A stretch of 64,000 nucleotides of DNA from Gremmenia infestans (Eukaryota; Ascomycota; Leotiomycetes; Helotiales; Hamatocanthoscyphaceae). Below, in pieces: positions 46,797-59,583 of the stretch; position 1 is the first letter of the stretch, and every line of letters starts with the position of its first letter. The DNA lies in the NCBI GenBank assembly GCA_032629725.1, contig JAFEVB010000022.1, forward strand, positions 682,001-746,000, written 5' to 3'. Position numbers and translations under genes: made by a program. Below the pieces are notes generated by a model. That model did not search any database, was not told the DNA's origin, and saw only the letters and a list, made by a program, of their open reading frames with translations.

Positions 46797-47264
46797 TGCG
46801 ACAATTGACTGTGTTGCTGGTGGTGTTCTGTGAAGACGAATGTGACGAGGCTCCAAGTCAAGGCTGAATATTTTTCGCTATCGACTATCACAAGCTGATG
46901 GGGCTTTTTATTCTAGCGTGCGGCCCGCATTCTTCCCTGTCTGCAGCGTCAACGTGCCTGCCGAAAATGCCCGTCATATTAATACACGCGAACCAGGATA
47001 AGGAAATGGAGTTGCGCCTTTTTATTAAATTCATTACTCCTTCATCATTCACGTCTTCCAAATCAACGACATGACACAGCTCCATTCACAAGATTCTATC
47101 ATATTCGCACGCTTCTTTGCAAAGGGAGCCAACGAGAATTGCGCTGCTCTGCCTACCACCTGAAATTCAGCATATCTGCAAGTCAGACCACCTGATATCA
47201 TAGTTATCTAAACCCTTGGATGCCCCGGATCAACTCGGATTCTGCAAGAAGATAATCTCAAGTC
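46797..47264. promoter_or_regulatory. divergent promoter region between TRM8 and the 119-aa membrane protein gene
   Basis: 468 bp between the two start codons. No specific element recognised; the frame at 46888-47085 has no motif. Confidence 0.45.
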
Positions 47265-47673
47265 ATGTCTTGGTTTTCGATCCTACCAGAGCCATTTGTG
47301 TTTGTTGAAACCTGGGTTGTTCGCTTCTTTGTGAGTTATAACTGAGACTGTCAGACTTCAATTGCTAACAGACATCTAGCTTTTCCTAGGTATTCTATCA
47401 ATAGGCCCTTGGGCCCTCCTCATAATCTACGATGCGATCCTCTATGTATTCCGCACCACGACATACGAGATACCATACATTGGCGGGAGAGCAAGGCACA
47501 GGCCTCGACCAAGAGTCCCCAGCTTAAGTGAAAGGCCTAGTGGTTATCCTCGCAGGTTCAGTCTGACTCTTTCAGGAGTGCCTACGCCAGCAGAAGCAAT
47601 AGACACGGTGGGCGTGTTGCAGAAAAGAGGGGAGAAATCAGGACATGAGGGAAACGGCAGCGCTACAGAATGA
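47265..47673 (+). CDS. small single-pass membrane protein, function unknown
   Basis: Exons 47265-47330 and 47380-47673 give 119 aa, with a 49-nt intron (GTGAGT, branch GCTAAC, acceptor TCTAG at 47375-47379). The join WVVRFF-LFLGILSIGPWAL keeps frame and builds one long hydrophobic helix (about residues 10-45). A short aromatic stretch with YEIPYIGGRARHRPRPRVP and a polar Ser/Gly-rich tail follow. No signal peptide cleavage site is evident, so a membrane-anchored protein with a soluble tail of about 75 residues is likely. It lies between TRM8 and HOM6 and converges with HOM6, only 29 bp between the two stop codons. No family name is recognised. Confidence 0.8.
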
Positions 47674-47702
47674 CATCTTTTTTGTTCGTTCTATTGGAAG
47701 TT

Positions 47703-48855
47703 TTATGACAATCGTTCAAGGATGTGGATCAAGCCTGATGTTACCCCCATTGCCGTCACTTCACCACCTGCTCCTGCTCCTTGAACTATCAAGGGATTAG
47801 CTCCATATCGCTTAGTGTAGAAGCTGATGATGTTGTCGCTGCCCTTCAATGCTGCAATTGGATGTGAGCGATCGAACTTCTCTAATCCAACCTTCACCTC
47901 CTTCTTCGCCACATCAATACTTCCTACAAACCTCACTACCTTCCCTTCTTTCTCTGCGGCTGCCTTCGTTTCCTCCATTTGTGAGTCAAATTGAGGTAGC
48001 TTTTGCAAAAACTCATCACCGCTGGCCACACTCTCCAACTCCTTGGGGATCAAGCTTTGCACTGGGAAAGAAGTTGGAGATTCAATTGGTAGACCAGCCA
48101 ATCTTGCCAGAATAGTCAACTTCCTCGCAACATCCAAGCCATTCAAGTCATCCCTCGGATCCGGCTCTGTGTAGCCCAATTCCTTCGCCTTCGTAACCTC
48201 CGCAGACCATTTTCCACCTGAACCCTCAAGAGGCGCGAATGAGTTGAAAAGGAACGACATCGTGCCGCTGAAAACACCCTCGATCTTGGTCACCTCATCT
48301 CCTGTGTTGACTAGGTCGTTCAGGGTCGAAATGACAGGCAGACCAGCTCCAACAGAGCTCTCGTGCGACACTATAGCACCTGACTCGGCAGCAGCGGAGA
48401 AGATATCCTGCCAGAGCTTGTAAGAGCCTGAGAATGCCTTCTTGTTGGGAGTCACAATGCTGATTCCCTTGAATAGCACTCGTGGATATTGATCGGCTAT
48501 GTTTTGGGAACTAGTGTTGTCAACCAGGATGGCTTTACCCGGCGCAGCGGATAGGAATCCGATAGCCTCAGTCAAGGAGAGGTGTTTTTGAGTCGAGTCT
48601 GCGAGCTTCGTGCTGAGGTTCTCGAATGGCAAGGCTGTGTACTTTTCGCTGTAGAGGGTCTTTGTGCTTCGAGAGATGAAGACGAGGGATATCTTCGGGG
48701 AGGAAGCATTCGTAGCATATCGTTTAGAGAGGGATTCGAGTTGTGAGAGAAAGCATTTTCCTACACCACCAGCGCCTTCAAACAATTAGCTTTGCGAAGG
48801 ATAGAGGCGGGGTAGCATTACCAATGACACCAATGTAAACTTCCTTAGGAGCCAT
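47703..48855 (-). CDS. HOM6: homoserine dehydrogenase
   Basis: Exons 48822-48855 (34 nt) and 47703-48775, with a 46-nt intron containing AGCTAATTG, give 368 aa; yeast Hom6 is 359. The tiny first exon supplies MAPKEVYIGVIG and completes the NAD(P)-binding GVIGAGGVG motif (residues 8-16). Further motifs: VTPNKKAFSG, HESSVGAGLPVISTLNDL, GVFSGTMSFLFN and ELGYTEPDPRDDLNGLDVAR-K, which carries substrate-binding and catalytic residues. The enzyme reduces aspartate semialdehyde to homoserine, the branch point to threonine, methionine and isoleucine. No ACT or aspartokinase domain is fused, as expected for the fungal type. Confidence 0.96.
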
Positions 48856-49187
48856 CTTGTGAATGATGTTTCTGAAACCCGACATACACTTGGGCAACGA
48901 TTGATCCTCACTTTCTTAGAGACTATCAAGCGTCGTTAAGAACTCTTAAGATTGGCAAGATTGGGAGCTTGATACGATCTGTAAACGTTTTTCTCGGGGG
49001 TGCAAAGTGGTGTGTGATTTCTCAAAGATGCAGGCAAAAGTTTTGAAGCCGCGGGGTCAATCAGCGGTCTCGGAGTGGTTTCCCAGCCCCACTTCAAGCC
49101 TCAATCCACTACTTCAGCCTTACACCAGGTACACAGCTCTCAATAATTCAAACAAACGAAACCCTCTTCACCAACCCCAATAAAACA
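48856..49187. promoter_or_regulatory. divergent promoter region between HOM6 and the CCDC174-like gene
   Basis: 332 bp between start codons. I found no clear TGACTC-type Gcn4/CpcA site, which might be expected for HOM6. Pyrimidine-rich sequence precedes the plus-strand start. Confidence 0.4.
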
Positions 49188-50213
49188 ATGGCATCCGACA
49201 CTTCCCTCTACGGCACCCGCAAACCAAAAACCACCCCCAAAGAACTCTCCTCCTCTACATCCTTAGCCTTCACCTCAACTCTCTCCTCCCTCCTCTCCAC
49301 ATCCACCCCCTCTGCAACAGCAGGACGTCCACGCCCCTCAAAAGCCGCCAAAAACGACATATTTACCTCCCACAACAAAAACACCAAGAAGCGTGCAGCC
49401 CGCGATCTAGACGAAGATGCAGATGATGCGCGACCGCGACAGCGAAAAGACATAGGCAGCGTAGACGAAGCCTTGTTGCACCGCAGTAAAAAGAGACTCG
49501 CCGCGAAAGCAAGATTGTACAAAGAAATGAAACGCTCCGACTACGCGGGAGACGAAGGCGATGCGCTGGTGGACTTTGATAGGAAGTGGGCTGAGAAACA
49601 AGGATTAAAACAGGTACAAGGTAATGGCGAGCCGTCAAGCTCATCCGAGGACGAAGGACCAGCGCCAGATGAGGAGATCGTGGACTACGAAGACGAGTAC
49701 GGACGGTTACGGCGGGGCCCAAAATCAGAAGCTGAGCGGATGGAGCGGCGGAAGAGGAACCAGACCCTAGGACAGGAAGAACTCGATCGTATATCGGCGC
49801 GACCTGCGCAGCCCTCCAAGCTCATCTACGGCGACACGGTGCAAACGCTGGCCTTTAACCCGGACGAGGACAAGAGCGTGAAAATGGAAGAGTTGGCCAG
49901 GAAGAGGGATCGCAGTATGACGCCGCCAGAGATGAAGCATTATGAAGCGGATAAGGAGTATCGGGTTAAGGGAGTGGGGTTTTATGCATTTAGTAAAGAT
50001 GAGGAGTCCCGGAAGAGGGAGATGGAGGAGTTGGGCAGGGAGAGGGAGGTCACGGAACGGACGAGGAAGGAAAGGGAACTAAAGAAGGAAGAGAGGAGGA
50101 GGGAGCTTGAGGAGAGGAGACGGGTGTTGGGGGAGAAGAGGGCGAAGAAGCAGGCGGATGCTTTCTTGGAAGGGCTGGGTGCTGATCTTGGAGTTGGTCC
50201 TGGAAGTAATTGA
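49188..50213 (+). CDS. CCDC174-like coiled-coil protein
   Basis: A single exon of 341 aa starting at ACAATGG. The N-terminus is Ser/Thr-rich with a SKAAKNDIFTSHN segment and KKRAARDLDED basic patch. The middle has SKKRLAAKARLYKEMK, then VDFDRKWAEKQG and the acidic EEIVDYEDEYGRLRR motif that is characteristic of CCDC174 (DUF4078) proteins. GVGFYAFSKDEESRKREMEE leads into a Glu/Arg-rich coiled coil (about 260-325). Human CCDC174 is nuclear and associates with the exon-junction complex component EIF4A3; a similar nuclear role here is inferred from family membership only. Confidence 0.82.
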   Translation: MASDTSLYGTRKPKTTPKELSSSTSLAFTSTLSSLLSTSTPSATAGRPRPSKAAKNDIFTSHNKNTKKRAARDLDEDADDARPRQRKDIGSVDEALLHRSKKRLAAKARLYKEMKRSDYAGDEGDALVDFDRKWAEKQGLKQVQGNGEPSSSSEDEGPAPDEEIVDYEDEYGRLRRGPKSEAERMERRKRNQTLGQEELDRISARPAQPSKLIYGDTVQTLAFNPDEDKSVKMEELARKRDRSMTPPEMKHYEADKEYRVKGVGFYAFSKDEESRKREMEELGREREVTERTRKERELKKEERRRELEERRRVLGEKRAKKQADAFLEGLGADLGVGPGSN

Positions 50214-51000
50214 GACTCTGGTGCTGATTTATTTGACCGCTTTTGAGCGTGGCGTTGGGGAGTTAACATTCTAGAGCAAAGAAATTGGTTCCCGTTCTTA
50301 TTCACTACATCCTGTTAACTGTAGCCATCATTCCAAGCAGAGCATGTATAGTTCAATTTTCCAGTGGTGGTCTGAAATGACACGATAAACACGGTTTTCA
50401 TATGAGGTTGATATCTCATGTAAAGCTCTCAAGACTATCATAAACTTTAACAATAAGCAACTCATCCCGAAGACGAAAGTAGGGAGCCTTTTTCCCGAAA
50501 TTCGAGGATTTATCAAAACACCAACCTCTTAAAATATCCGTAGACACGAACATCTCGTATAGCCCAATGAACCATTATTAGTATAATATTTCCACTGTAA
50601 TTTATGTGCTAGATACACAAGAGATAGATGCATTACCAAGTTCATCACAGAATACCAAGCTTCATCACTATGTATTCCTGATTCCCATAATACTCCGGCG
50701 TCCAAAGCCTACCGTTTCACAAGATTCGATGATCCTCCTTTTAGATTCACTCAGATTCATATATCCTTCGCCTATATCTCCCAAAACTAGCCCCAAAACC
50801 CATCAAACATGCGATTTCCCCCCCAAAAAACTCTCAACTTGGCCACATATATCCTGTTGAACGCCGATGCCAGTCCCATGAGACTAAAAACTATACATAA
50901 AAGCTCCCTATGACCAATGCCCGAACTCCGTTGTGTAGCCAGTGCAAGATATCTTTGACAATAATCATGCAGTGGCCGATATGCCGTAATATCACAAGTA
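50214..51000. other. convergent 3' spacer, nothing recognised
   Basis: Between the ends of the CCDC174-like gene and the large membrane protein gene. AT-rich with several short frames lacking motifs. Confidence 0.5.
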
Positions 51001-53274
51001 CTATGTCCATTCCCATGTACAACCGCACATATCCGCGTCATCCCGCCCGTAAAGACCTTGTTCGAGGAAATCCCGCCTTGAGAACTGTGTTGGAATGGTC
51101 TCGTTTAGAACCAGCGTGACAGGTTGGTTAGTGCTATTCATGAAAGGAATTGCACTCCCGTCAGCTTGGACAATGTGTTGAATACAATATGGTGAGGATG
51201 GTTGAGCCCCACGCGGTACCCGGCGTTCCTCGAGCTTGACGACCCTTGGGTAGGGCGGAAGGAAATATGGTTGTTGTGGTGGTCCTGAGTAGGGTGAGCC
51301 TGATGGCTGAACGTTGGGTGTTGGGACGCTGGAGCTATAGGTGCCAGCGGCGGTTTGGCTATTGCTAGGTGTTGTTGCGGCCGGGGTGGACGCAGGCGCA
51401 GATGAAGCTGATGAAATGCCAGATGAACTTGTCTGGTTGACATAGATGAAGGCCTCGAGTAGCGTGTTGTTCCAATAGCAGAACCATGGTTTTTCACCTG
51501 GCTGTGCGACTCCTTTCTTCCCCATGAAATCCGCGGTGTCGGGGAAATTCCCGTTGCCTGTGCCTGGTCCCGGGCCTGGTCCCGGTCCCGGTCCAGGTCC
51601 CAGTGCTTGTCGCTCATTTACATCTCGTTTGGAGGCTGGCATTGCTATATCGGTTTCTCTGAGGACCACTAGTTTGTTGTATAGATGTTGGAACCACCAT
51701 GCTGGCCCCTTGTCAGGTTCTTCGGAATCGGTCACAAGTCTCATGACCTGTTGGTCGGGCATGACTGGGGCCTGGGCGCCATAAGCCCAGGACACCATTG
51801 TGTTATTGCCATATGTCATAACAACCCCATTGTTGAGAAACGGACTGGTGGCGTCGGAAAGTGGGACTATTTGGAGTTGGAGTGGGACAGGATTCGGCGA
51901 AATAATACATGACCAAGCATTGCTTTGGGCACTGTTGACAAGACAACTTTTCTGGGTTCCAGACGGAATATTGACAGGCAATGCAAATGTACCAGTTGGA
52001 AGAATTGAGACGCCTGTTGGGATTGCGCTGATGGGTGTAGCATCGAAAGTTGTAGTCATTGTGGTGTAATAAACCTCACTTTGACTAGGGAAGTTAGTAT
52101 AGTGAAGAGGCAGGAATGTTAAGGGAACTTACGCTTGGCCAGATTCATGAGGCTTCTGTTGCTGATGCTTTGGAGGAGGATGACCTTTCAGTACCGCGAG
52201 CACAACAGCCAAGATGATTACAAAAATGATAAGAACCGCAGCAGCGAGGACAAGAACCCAAACAGGAACAATCCCGCAGAGCTTCTTCTTTGCAACCCTC
52301 TGCCACCTTTTCAGTTCTGGTTTCTCTGAGATAGTCATTGCCGCCGTATTGACATGGTGGCTGCTCGAGTCTGACATGACGCTTCTTCGTGACTCTGGAG
52401 AGTTGAGGTTCTCTTGAGATGAAAATTCTGGATTGCGAGTTGCAAGTCCAATCCCCCCAGCACCTACAACAGGTACTACAGCAGGTACCACAACAGTTGG
52501 ACGAGTTTTTCTTGCAAGAGCCTCGTCGGGATACTGCGTATACGGTGGAAGTTGCTCCGTGTGTCCGTCAGGACCAATTATATCAGCAATCTCCTCCCCG
52601 TCAGGACCGAGCCGGCGTTGATAGTTCTGATTAAGCCCAGGAAATCCTACCGGAACGGATGCGGCTGGGGTTGAAGTATCGGTACTTTCTCCTTCAGGGA
52701 CGATGTTCTGAGGGTACATCCCGTAAGGGTGTGTCGGTCCACTGGGTCCTGCATATGATCTCTCCGTCATTGGTGGAGCGGCTGTTGAGGTCGTAGCCAT
52801 GCTTGCTGTCCTCGCCAACCGTGATTCTTGCGGATACATCTGGTATGGATGTGAAGGGCCAGCAGGTCCTCGGTAGGGGCTCTCTGCTCTCACATAAGGC
52901 ACATCAGTTGAAACACTCGACGATCTCGTAGGAAGCGCCGTGTTTACAACGGATGCGACGGACGAATGCCTCCGTAGATCTCCCATTTCTCCATCATGCC
53001 GTAAAGCGAAAGAGTCGATGTTATTTGGTTTCGTTGTACTCGATGGCCGCGGGGGTGGTGTTTTTCTTCCTGCTGTCAGGAAGGTATTTTGCACTGTTTG
53101 TGAGGACATCCGATTGTGACCCATTCCGACACCACTGGGCCTAAAACCGTCAGAAATGCCCATTGCCTCAAGATCATAATCATCGTCGTCCTGCTGCTGC
53201 ATCGACAACCGCGTCGAAGCCCTCCTGTCAACGCCTATCGACTCTCGACGGTCGGTCCCAGTCATGTTTTCCAC
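51001..53274 (-). CDS. single-pass membrane protein with cytosolic GP-H-PY repeats, function unknown
   Basis: Exons 52133-53274 and 51001-52084 (intron 48 nt; join HESGQA-QSEVYYTTM) give 741 aa. The N-terminal 330 residues are polar. They contain two copies of a YxGPxGPxHPYxMYPQ motif (about 134-149 and 174-189) and, near 228-247, GPDGEEIADIIGPDG and an LPPY site of the LPxY kind bound by Rsp5-type ligases. One membrane span lies at about 335-363 after a basic KKKLCG stop-transfer edge. The remaining 375 residues are probably extracytoplasmic: Cys-poor, with WFQHLYNKL, N-glycosylation sequons (NNT, NQT, NST) and a GPGP run of about 16 residues. The start is uncertain; a short upstream coding exon near 53350 is possible. 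Confidence 0.78.
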
Positions 53275-56200
53275 GCCCGCGTTTCCGAAACACCTCGTTC
53301 TCGATCCACCTAAGGGGGTTATGCGACGGTCACCTCCCAGTCATCAATAATGGGCGACGTTGGTGAGAGTGCTAGATATTACTGTTGGGGTGACTATTGC
53401 GAAGATAATTGAAGTCGCCTGAGGAGTGTTGTAGTGGTGATTACAGGTGTTGTAGTGTAGTTGTGGGTGAAGTAAGGTACGAGACAAGGCCCTGATTTCA
53501 TTCGAGGGTCTCCTGGCTTGGCGCTACCACTTGAGACAAATTCGGTTCTTGCGCGAATCTCGATGCCGTAGCGTAACGACAAGTTTATTTTTGGGCGGAC
53601 CGCACGCACACGGCAACGCAGTGATACAGTACGGTACGGCGTATACAGTACTGTAGGTATGCGTACAGTATGATATGATGATGATGATATGATTGCTAGG
53701 TCGGGTAAGGTAGCTGAGACGAAAGATTGAAGTGTTCTTGTTCGGAGGAGAAGAAGCGCATCAACCGAATCATCCTCTTCCCTCTTTCCTCTTTCTTGGT
53801 TGTCTTGGGCTTGGGCTTGGAGCAGCAAACAATCGATACTTCGCTCGCATGAAAGAGCGCAATCATTGCAGATGCAGATTGGCAAATCTGCAGGTGTGCC
53901 ACCCTTTCCTCGCACTCCCTGCAGGGCCTGCGCTCATATCGCCGCCACATAGTACCCCCCCTTCCCCTCAATATTAAGTAGCTACCTTCTTAGGCCACCT
54001 GCCCGTGGCCTGGCTTTTTTATCAGTAGTAGCGTCCGCTTCATGATGCTTCTTTCGTGGCCCATGGAGAAGAGGGTCTTCCCCCATCTGCCAACTTGACT
54101 GTTTCTCTCACCTATTATGGGCCCGGCCCGATGCAACTTGAAACCTCGTTCCTGAACATCTTTCTTCTCAAGAAGAGTTCGACATGTACCACACGACGAC
54201 TTTCCGTCACGCCGTCTTCTCTTTCAGTCGGCTACGGCATTGTATTGTGTGAGTAGAAATATATACCGGTATCTTGCCCCCACTCAGATGCTGCAGCTAC
54301 TGCCCTCTGTTCATCGATACCTCTCATGCTTGCTGCCGGTAGAGGCAGGAGCACATTATCTGGATATGCTCCAATTTAGCAGCGGAGCATTTTACGGGCC
54401 TACACCAAGCCAAAAATGCCACCGGCGATCTCCACCGCCTAATCTATGCCAGGAATTTTATCTCATTTCATGACTGATTAGATCTCCCGAGCAAGATTTT
54501 CAAAGTCTGGACTTCCGAGAAATCGTTCGGCCCTTCGCATCATCGGGATTGCTTTTTGCCAGACAGGACATGGACGAGTTTCGCTGGCAAATAACGGCTC
54601 CAGCCGTTGACTTAGTGTTGTCGGTCCCTGCATTCCGTAGGTTCCGTTTAGGTATTTAGCCTCATCATCTAATGATTATGGAGTTCCAGAGTTGTGCTAA
54701 AGTTTGAGCCAGTCTCCTTACCCATATTAGGCCACTATACACCTATTGAATTAGATGGCATTGCCGGAAGCTTCCTCCAATCAAAAGTTTTCAAAAGCTC
54801 CCAATCAGTTACACTCGAGGTTTTGCTTTTCCCATATCGTCCACAATCTGATACGCTATAAAGCTTGGCCTCCCCAAGGCGGCGCCATAATAATGCGCCC
54901 CGTATCTGTGCGTTATTGCGTCAGATAAACTCATTCTCAGGCCAATAATAACCTTATTGTTGGTTGTAACGTTCTATTTGGAATTTATGTGATTCTCGTC
55001 TTTCCCAATCCTTTTGTCTTGAAATCGAAATTTCCGTTGGATGAGTTGAAGCAGATCAGTTTCAACAATCTTCCATAGAATTTTGGATGAAGGGAGAATA
55101 AAAGAAAGTATCTTTTGACCAATAATTTATAAGCAGGTTCAGGAGAATGAGAATCTGGACGGATCTGACATTGCGGCCATTTGAGAAGTGCGGAATAGGA
55201 CACGGCCTTGCCAGGAGTACTGGTGACGGACCGAGTCAGTAGATATAGATGCTATTAGGTTTAAACTTTCAAAAAGCTAGCAAGTTTGTCTGAACTAGAC
55301 ATTGTCGATCGCATGTAGGTCCCCAACGTGATCGAAGTGTGTAAAGCTAGAGCTTTGAGGCTGAAGTGGAAGGCTCGATATCCTCAGTCATGACCTCTGC
55401 CAAAGTACATTTGAAGTCTCAGATAAGCTTTTCGTAAGCCAAGAGGGCTATTGTATTGTTTTGTCCCATCAGATCCGTGAGCACCAAACTGGTACTTAAT
55501 CAGTTCCTAGCATAAATGTTGACTAAGTTTGCAATTGAATGATAGTGCTTCAAAGGCGATAACTATTCTACCACGAGAATATGCCTCTGTGTGAGGTCAA
55601 AATAGGGCCGATTGATTCGTTCAACTTTGAAGGCTCTATTATAAGGTGAAAGTGGGTTGGGGAAGTGAGGGATAGATTACCGGGGAATCCTACTGTGTAG
55701 CTTTCATGGTCGCTGGTTTTCTAGAGGTTAAGAAGAGCGAGAGACTCCGAAATCTTCACTCCCACTGTAGGTTAATGAAACCCGGAGTTCTATTACTGCA
55801 AACACTAAAAGCTGTTCGAGGTCTCTGGGGAGCTCGTAGCCTTGTGGCAATGGACCAGGTTCCGCAACAGCCAGCTTTCTGAAACAGCGTATATTGATGA
55901 GTCCATTGGAATGATTGAACTGGCTAACTTGCATCCATTTCACTTGATAACAGTCATACATCAGCACTTGTTGGTTCTGGTCGTATGTCTCTTTAAAGCA
56001 AGAGGGATGGAGACTGCCACCTGAACGAGGCGCAGTAATGACGAATCTCGAACCTCGAAGAAGATAGGCAGGTAGGGTATGATTTCCTCAACACTTGTAA
56101 GGGGATATACGATCTTGTAAGATTCGATGTGAAGTCTTGGTAAGATTATACATGTAAGATTATACATAGGTACACTGCCTCTGTGTAAAAAGATCCGAAC

Positions 56201-57430
56201 CCAGCTGGGCCGCAAGGGCGATGACAAGCAAATCAGGTGAGTTGCACCTTAGTGTGAGTGTTTAGGGCTAGCATACCTAGGTATGCAGCTAGCAAAAGCA
56301 TTGGTTGTGAATGGGCTTACTGTAAGCTTTGTGTGACGGTGACTGTAGGAATTGTCATCGTGGTGGTGGAGGATCACGATACTTGCTTACCTCCTAGTCA
56401 AGATTCAAGAATTTGATGTTGCGGTTCGCCAGGTACGACGGATAACCAATCAACGGTCTTCAAATGACCCTGAATATACAGAGGGACATGTACACCACGG
56501 AGTATACGCTACGGGTGGGCCCGAGTCACATCGCAATACCGTAGCATTTCTAGTAGCGTAGCTTGAACTATTGAATCACGTTGCCCAAGACAACCAGAAC
56601 ATGTTCCCCCACTCTCTTGATCGGCTTTGAAATTTAGGGGTATGAGAAGACAAGAAATAAGAGAGAATACTGGTGAAGAAAGACCCTTGAACATGTACGA
56701 GTAGATACTTGTACTTCAGCATTCCCTACAACTAATAATAGGTACGTGTTTCCATAGAATTACTTCAAAATACAAGACGTGAAATGATTGGAGGGCGGAT
56801 TGTCGTTCCTGCATGGCCCGCACAGCTTACCTTACGTTATTCTGCGCTACCTCCAGTGCCTCCACCTTACTGTACCTATCATGAAAGCTTCGGTCAGTAT
56901 TGGAGTCGGTCTAGGTAGTGAGATTCAGGGTTCCTTAGCGACTTTGCCTCGCTTCCACAGCACAGGACAGGTGCTGCTCCTCCTGTTCCTCCTCAGATTA
57001 GATAGAGTAGAGAGAGATCATCAGATACATCGGCAAACCGAACCTTGCGTTGCGTTTAGAAACCTTCCTGCTTATTCCCCTCTTACCTCCAGTCCATCTA
57101 TCTAAAATAATTCTTCATAAATTACAAATAAATTACCACCGGTATGTGATCTCTATCTCTTTGAGCCTGTCGCCGATCCCGCTTGCCTCCTTTTTGTTGG
57201 GCCGTTGATTTCAAAAAGAAAAAACTCCCCTCCCCGCCCTTGTACACACCACGCCTCTACATCTGCGCGCACGAGAAATCCCTCGCTGACAGCTCTTCCT
57301 TCAGCTCTTCTCTACCGCAATTAAAGCCTCTTCCCACGTATTTTCTCAGAGTTCACACAGAACCGCGACAAATCATCCCAAAAACGACCCCGCCATCCTG
57401 CCAAACCCATAATCTTCACCGCCTCCCACC
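53275..57430. other. 4.1-kb region without a recognisable gene
   Basis: The longest gene-free stretch here. Frames up to 173 aa (53394-53915, -) are motif-free and have rivals on the other strand. Elements seen: a TACAGTACTGTA palindrome near 53644, a 16-bp palindrome at 56271-56286, a direct repeat of TAAGATTATACAT (56141 and 56155), and several CCTAGGTA words. The end (about 57110-57430) is pyrimidine-rich and is likely the HMG-CoA synthase promoter and leader. Confidence 0.5.
56271..56286. repeat. 16-bp perfect palindrome
   Basis: GCATACCTAGGTATGC, centred on the CCTAGG word that recurs in intergenic DNA across the window. Confidence 0.8.
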
Positions 57431-59002
57431 ATGTCTTCTCGCCCCCAGAACATCGGCATCAAGGCCATTGAAATCTACTTCCCAAGCCAGGTATGCTTGT
57501 AATTTGTTCCTTCATGCCGAGAAGTTTTCTGCGACTGCGCAACTGCTAATGATGCTCTGTCTGTAACAGTGTGTCGCGCAATCTGAGCTGGAGAAATTCG
57601 ATGGCGTTAGCACGGGAAAATACACCATTGGTCTTGCCCAGACCCAAATGAGCTTCTGCGACGATAGAGAAGGTAGGCTTTTCCGAGGAATGGTGGTTCT
57701 TTTGATACATAACTAATTCCTTACTCCCAGACATCTACTCGTTCGCCCTGACTGTCACCTCAAAACTCCTCGCCAAGTACAAGATTGATACCAACTCAAT
57801 TGGACGTCTCGAAGTTGGCACAGAGACCATTCTCGACAAGTCAAAGTCCGTCAAGTCTGTTCTTATGCAATTGTTCGGTGACAACACAAACATCGAGGGC
57901 GTGGATACGCTCAATGCATGCTACGGTGGTACCAATGCTGTATTCAACGCAGTCAACTGGGTTGAGTCCTCTGGCTGGGATGGAAGAGATGCCATTGTTG
58001 TCACGGGCGACATTGCTCTGTACGCAAAGGGCGCTGCCCGTCCTACTGGCGGAGCTGGTGCAGTGGCCATGCTGATCGGACCTGATGCGCCTATTGTTGT
58101 CGAGCCCGGACTCCGAGGAAGCTACATGCAACACGCCTATGATTTTTATAAGCCCGATCTTACCAGCGAATACCCCATTGTTGATGGCCACTTCTCCATC
58201 AACTGTTATTCTGAGGCGACCGATGCCTGCTACAAGGCATACAATAAGCGAGAGGTAACCCTTAAGTCTGCTGCCAACGGCCACGCAAATGGTGCCGCCT
58301 CGTCTGACAAGACTCCTCTTGATCGATTTGACTACATGGCTTTCCACGCACCTAATTGCAAGCTAGTCACAAAGTCGTACGCACGTCTTCTGTACAATGA
58401 CTACCTCGCCAACCCCTCTGCTCCAGAATTCGCCGATGTCCCAGCCGAGCTCCGAGATATCGACTACACCAAGTCGCTCACCGACAAGGTTCTCGAGAAG
58501 ATCTTCTTAGGCTTGACCAAGAAGCGTTTCAACGAGCGTGTGCAGCCCAGCATTATGGCACCAACCATGTGCGGAAATATGTACACCGCAAGCGTCTACA
58601 GTGGTCTCGTCAGCATCCTGAGCAACGTCGACAGCGCAACATTGCAAGGAAAGAGAATCGGCGTCTTCAGCTACGGCAGTGGATTGGCTGCCTCTTTATT
58701 CTCATTGAAGATCGTTGGCTCGACAGAGGCTATCGGCAAAACCCTTAACCTCAAGGACAGACTCGCAGCTCGACTAGTCGTTGCCCCAGAAGTTTACGAT
58801 GCGGTAAGCCCGTCCAGCCCAAATTTTCTATAGCATAGTTAAACAAAACTAACGAAAGTCCCAGATGTGTGATCTCCGTAAGAAAGCCCATCTCCAAAAG
58901 AGCTACACACCAGCCGGTAGCTCAGAGACCATCGCTTCAGGTGTTTACTACCTCGAGAACATCGACGAGATGTTCCGCCGTAAATACCAGATCAAGGCAT
59001 AG
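57431..59002 (+). CDS. ERG13: hydroxymethylglutaryl-CoA synthase
   Basis: Exons 57431-57490, 57570-57672, 57731-58803 and 58865-59002 (introns 79, 58, 61 nt) give 457 aa. Joins [31 protein letters not shown] and [13 protein letters not shown] are in frame. The catalytic cysteine is Cys118 in [11 protein letters not shown], the general-base Glu lies in [15 protein letters not shown], and the active-site His in FHAPNCKLV. The enzyme condenses acetyl-CoA with acetoacetyl-CoA to HMG-CoA in the mevalonate pathway, feeding ergosterol. There is no mitochondrial presequence, so it is the cytosolic form. A long gene-free region lies upstream; convergent with the alpha/beta hydrolase gene. Confidence 0.97.
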
Positions 59003-59583
59003 ATAAATACACGCGATCAAGCACGCATGGCGTTTTTGGTTACTCGTTCTATCGATTATTCGTGTCGCAAATAGAACGCATTGGTTTCTAGACCATGGGC
59101 ACTAAGGCCATTCGTAGATGGTAGATTCAATCTGAAGGGATAGGTTCCGGGTCCGATTTCACGTAGTCTCCGGAGATGAGAAGATGAGATACGATTTTAA
59201 TGGTAGATGTTGCATACAGCGCATAGCATATCATAGAGAAAACATTTGCAGGTCTAAATGTTGGTACCGATGTGATGCGTTTTTATGTTGTAAAATTGCT
59301 GCTCTACCAATTCAAGGCGATATCTTTTCGTATGTATTCCTGTGGACGCCTTGACTCCATAGCTCGGAGATAAGATACCGAAACAAATTCTGAAGACAAT
59401 AAAGATGTCAAAGTCATATCTCGCGAATCCTTGAGGGGCTTTCCTCCGACAGCTCGTCTTCGCTTACTCAGGGGTCACTGGCACAGCAGCTCATCAATCA
59501 TATATCTATATATATATATATATACATACAGTCATCTAATGACCTCTAAAATCTACCTATTAAGTATAATCATGATTTGATAT
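59003..59583. other. convergent 3' spacer with (TA)n tract
   Basis: Between the ends of HMG-CoA synthase and the hydrolase gene. A TA dinucleotide run lies at 59500-59524. Nothing else seen. Confidence 0.55.
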
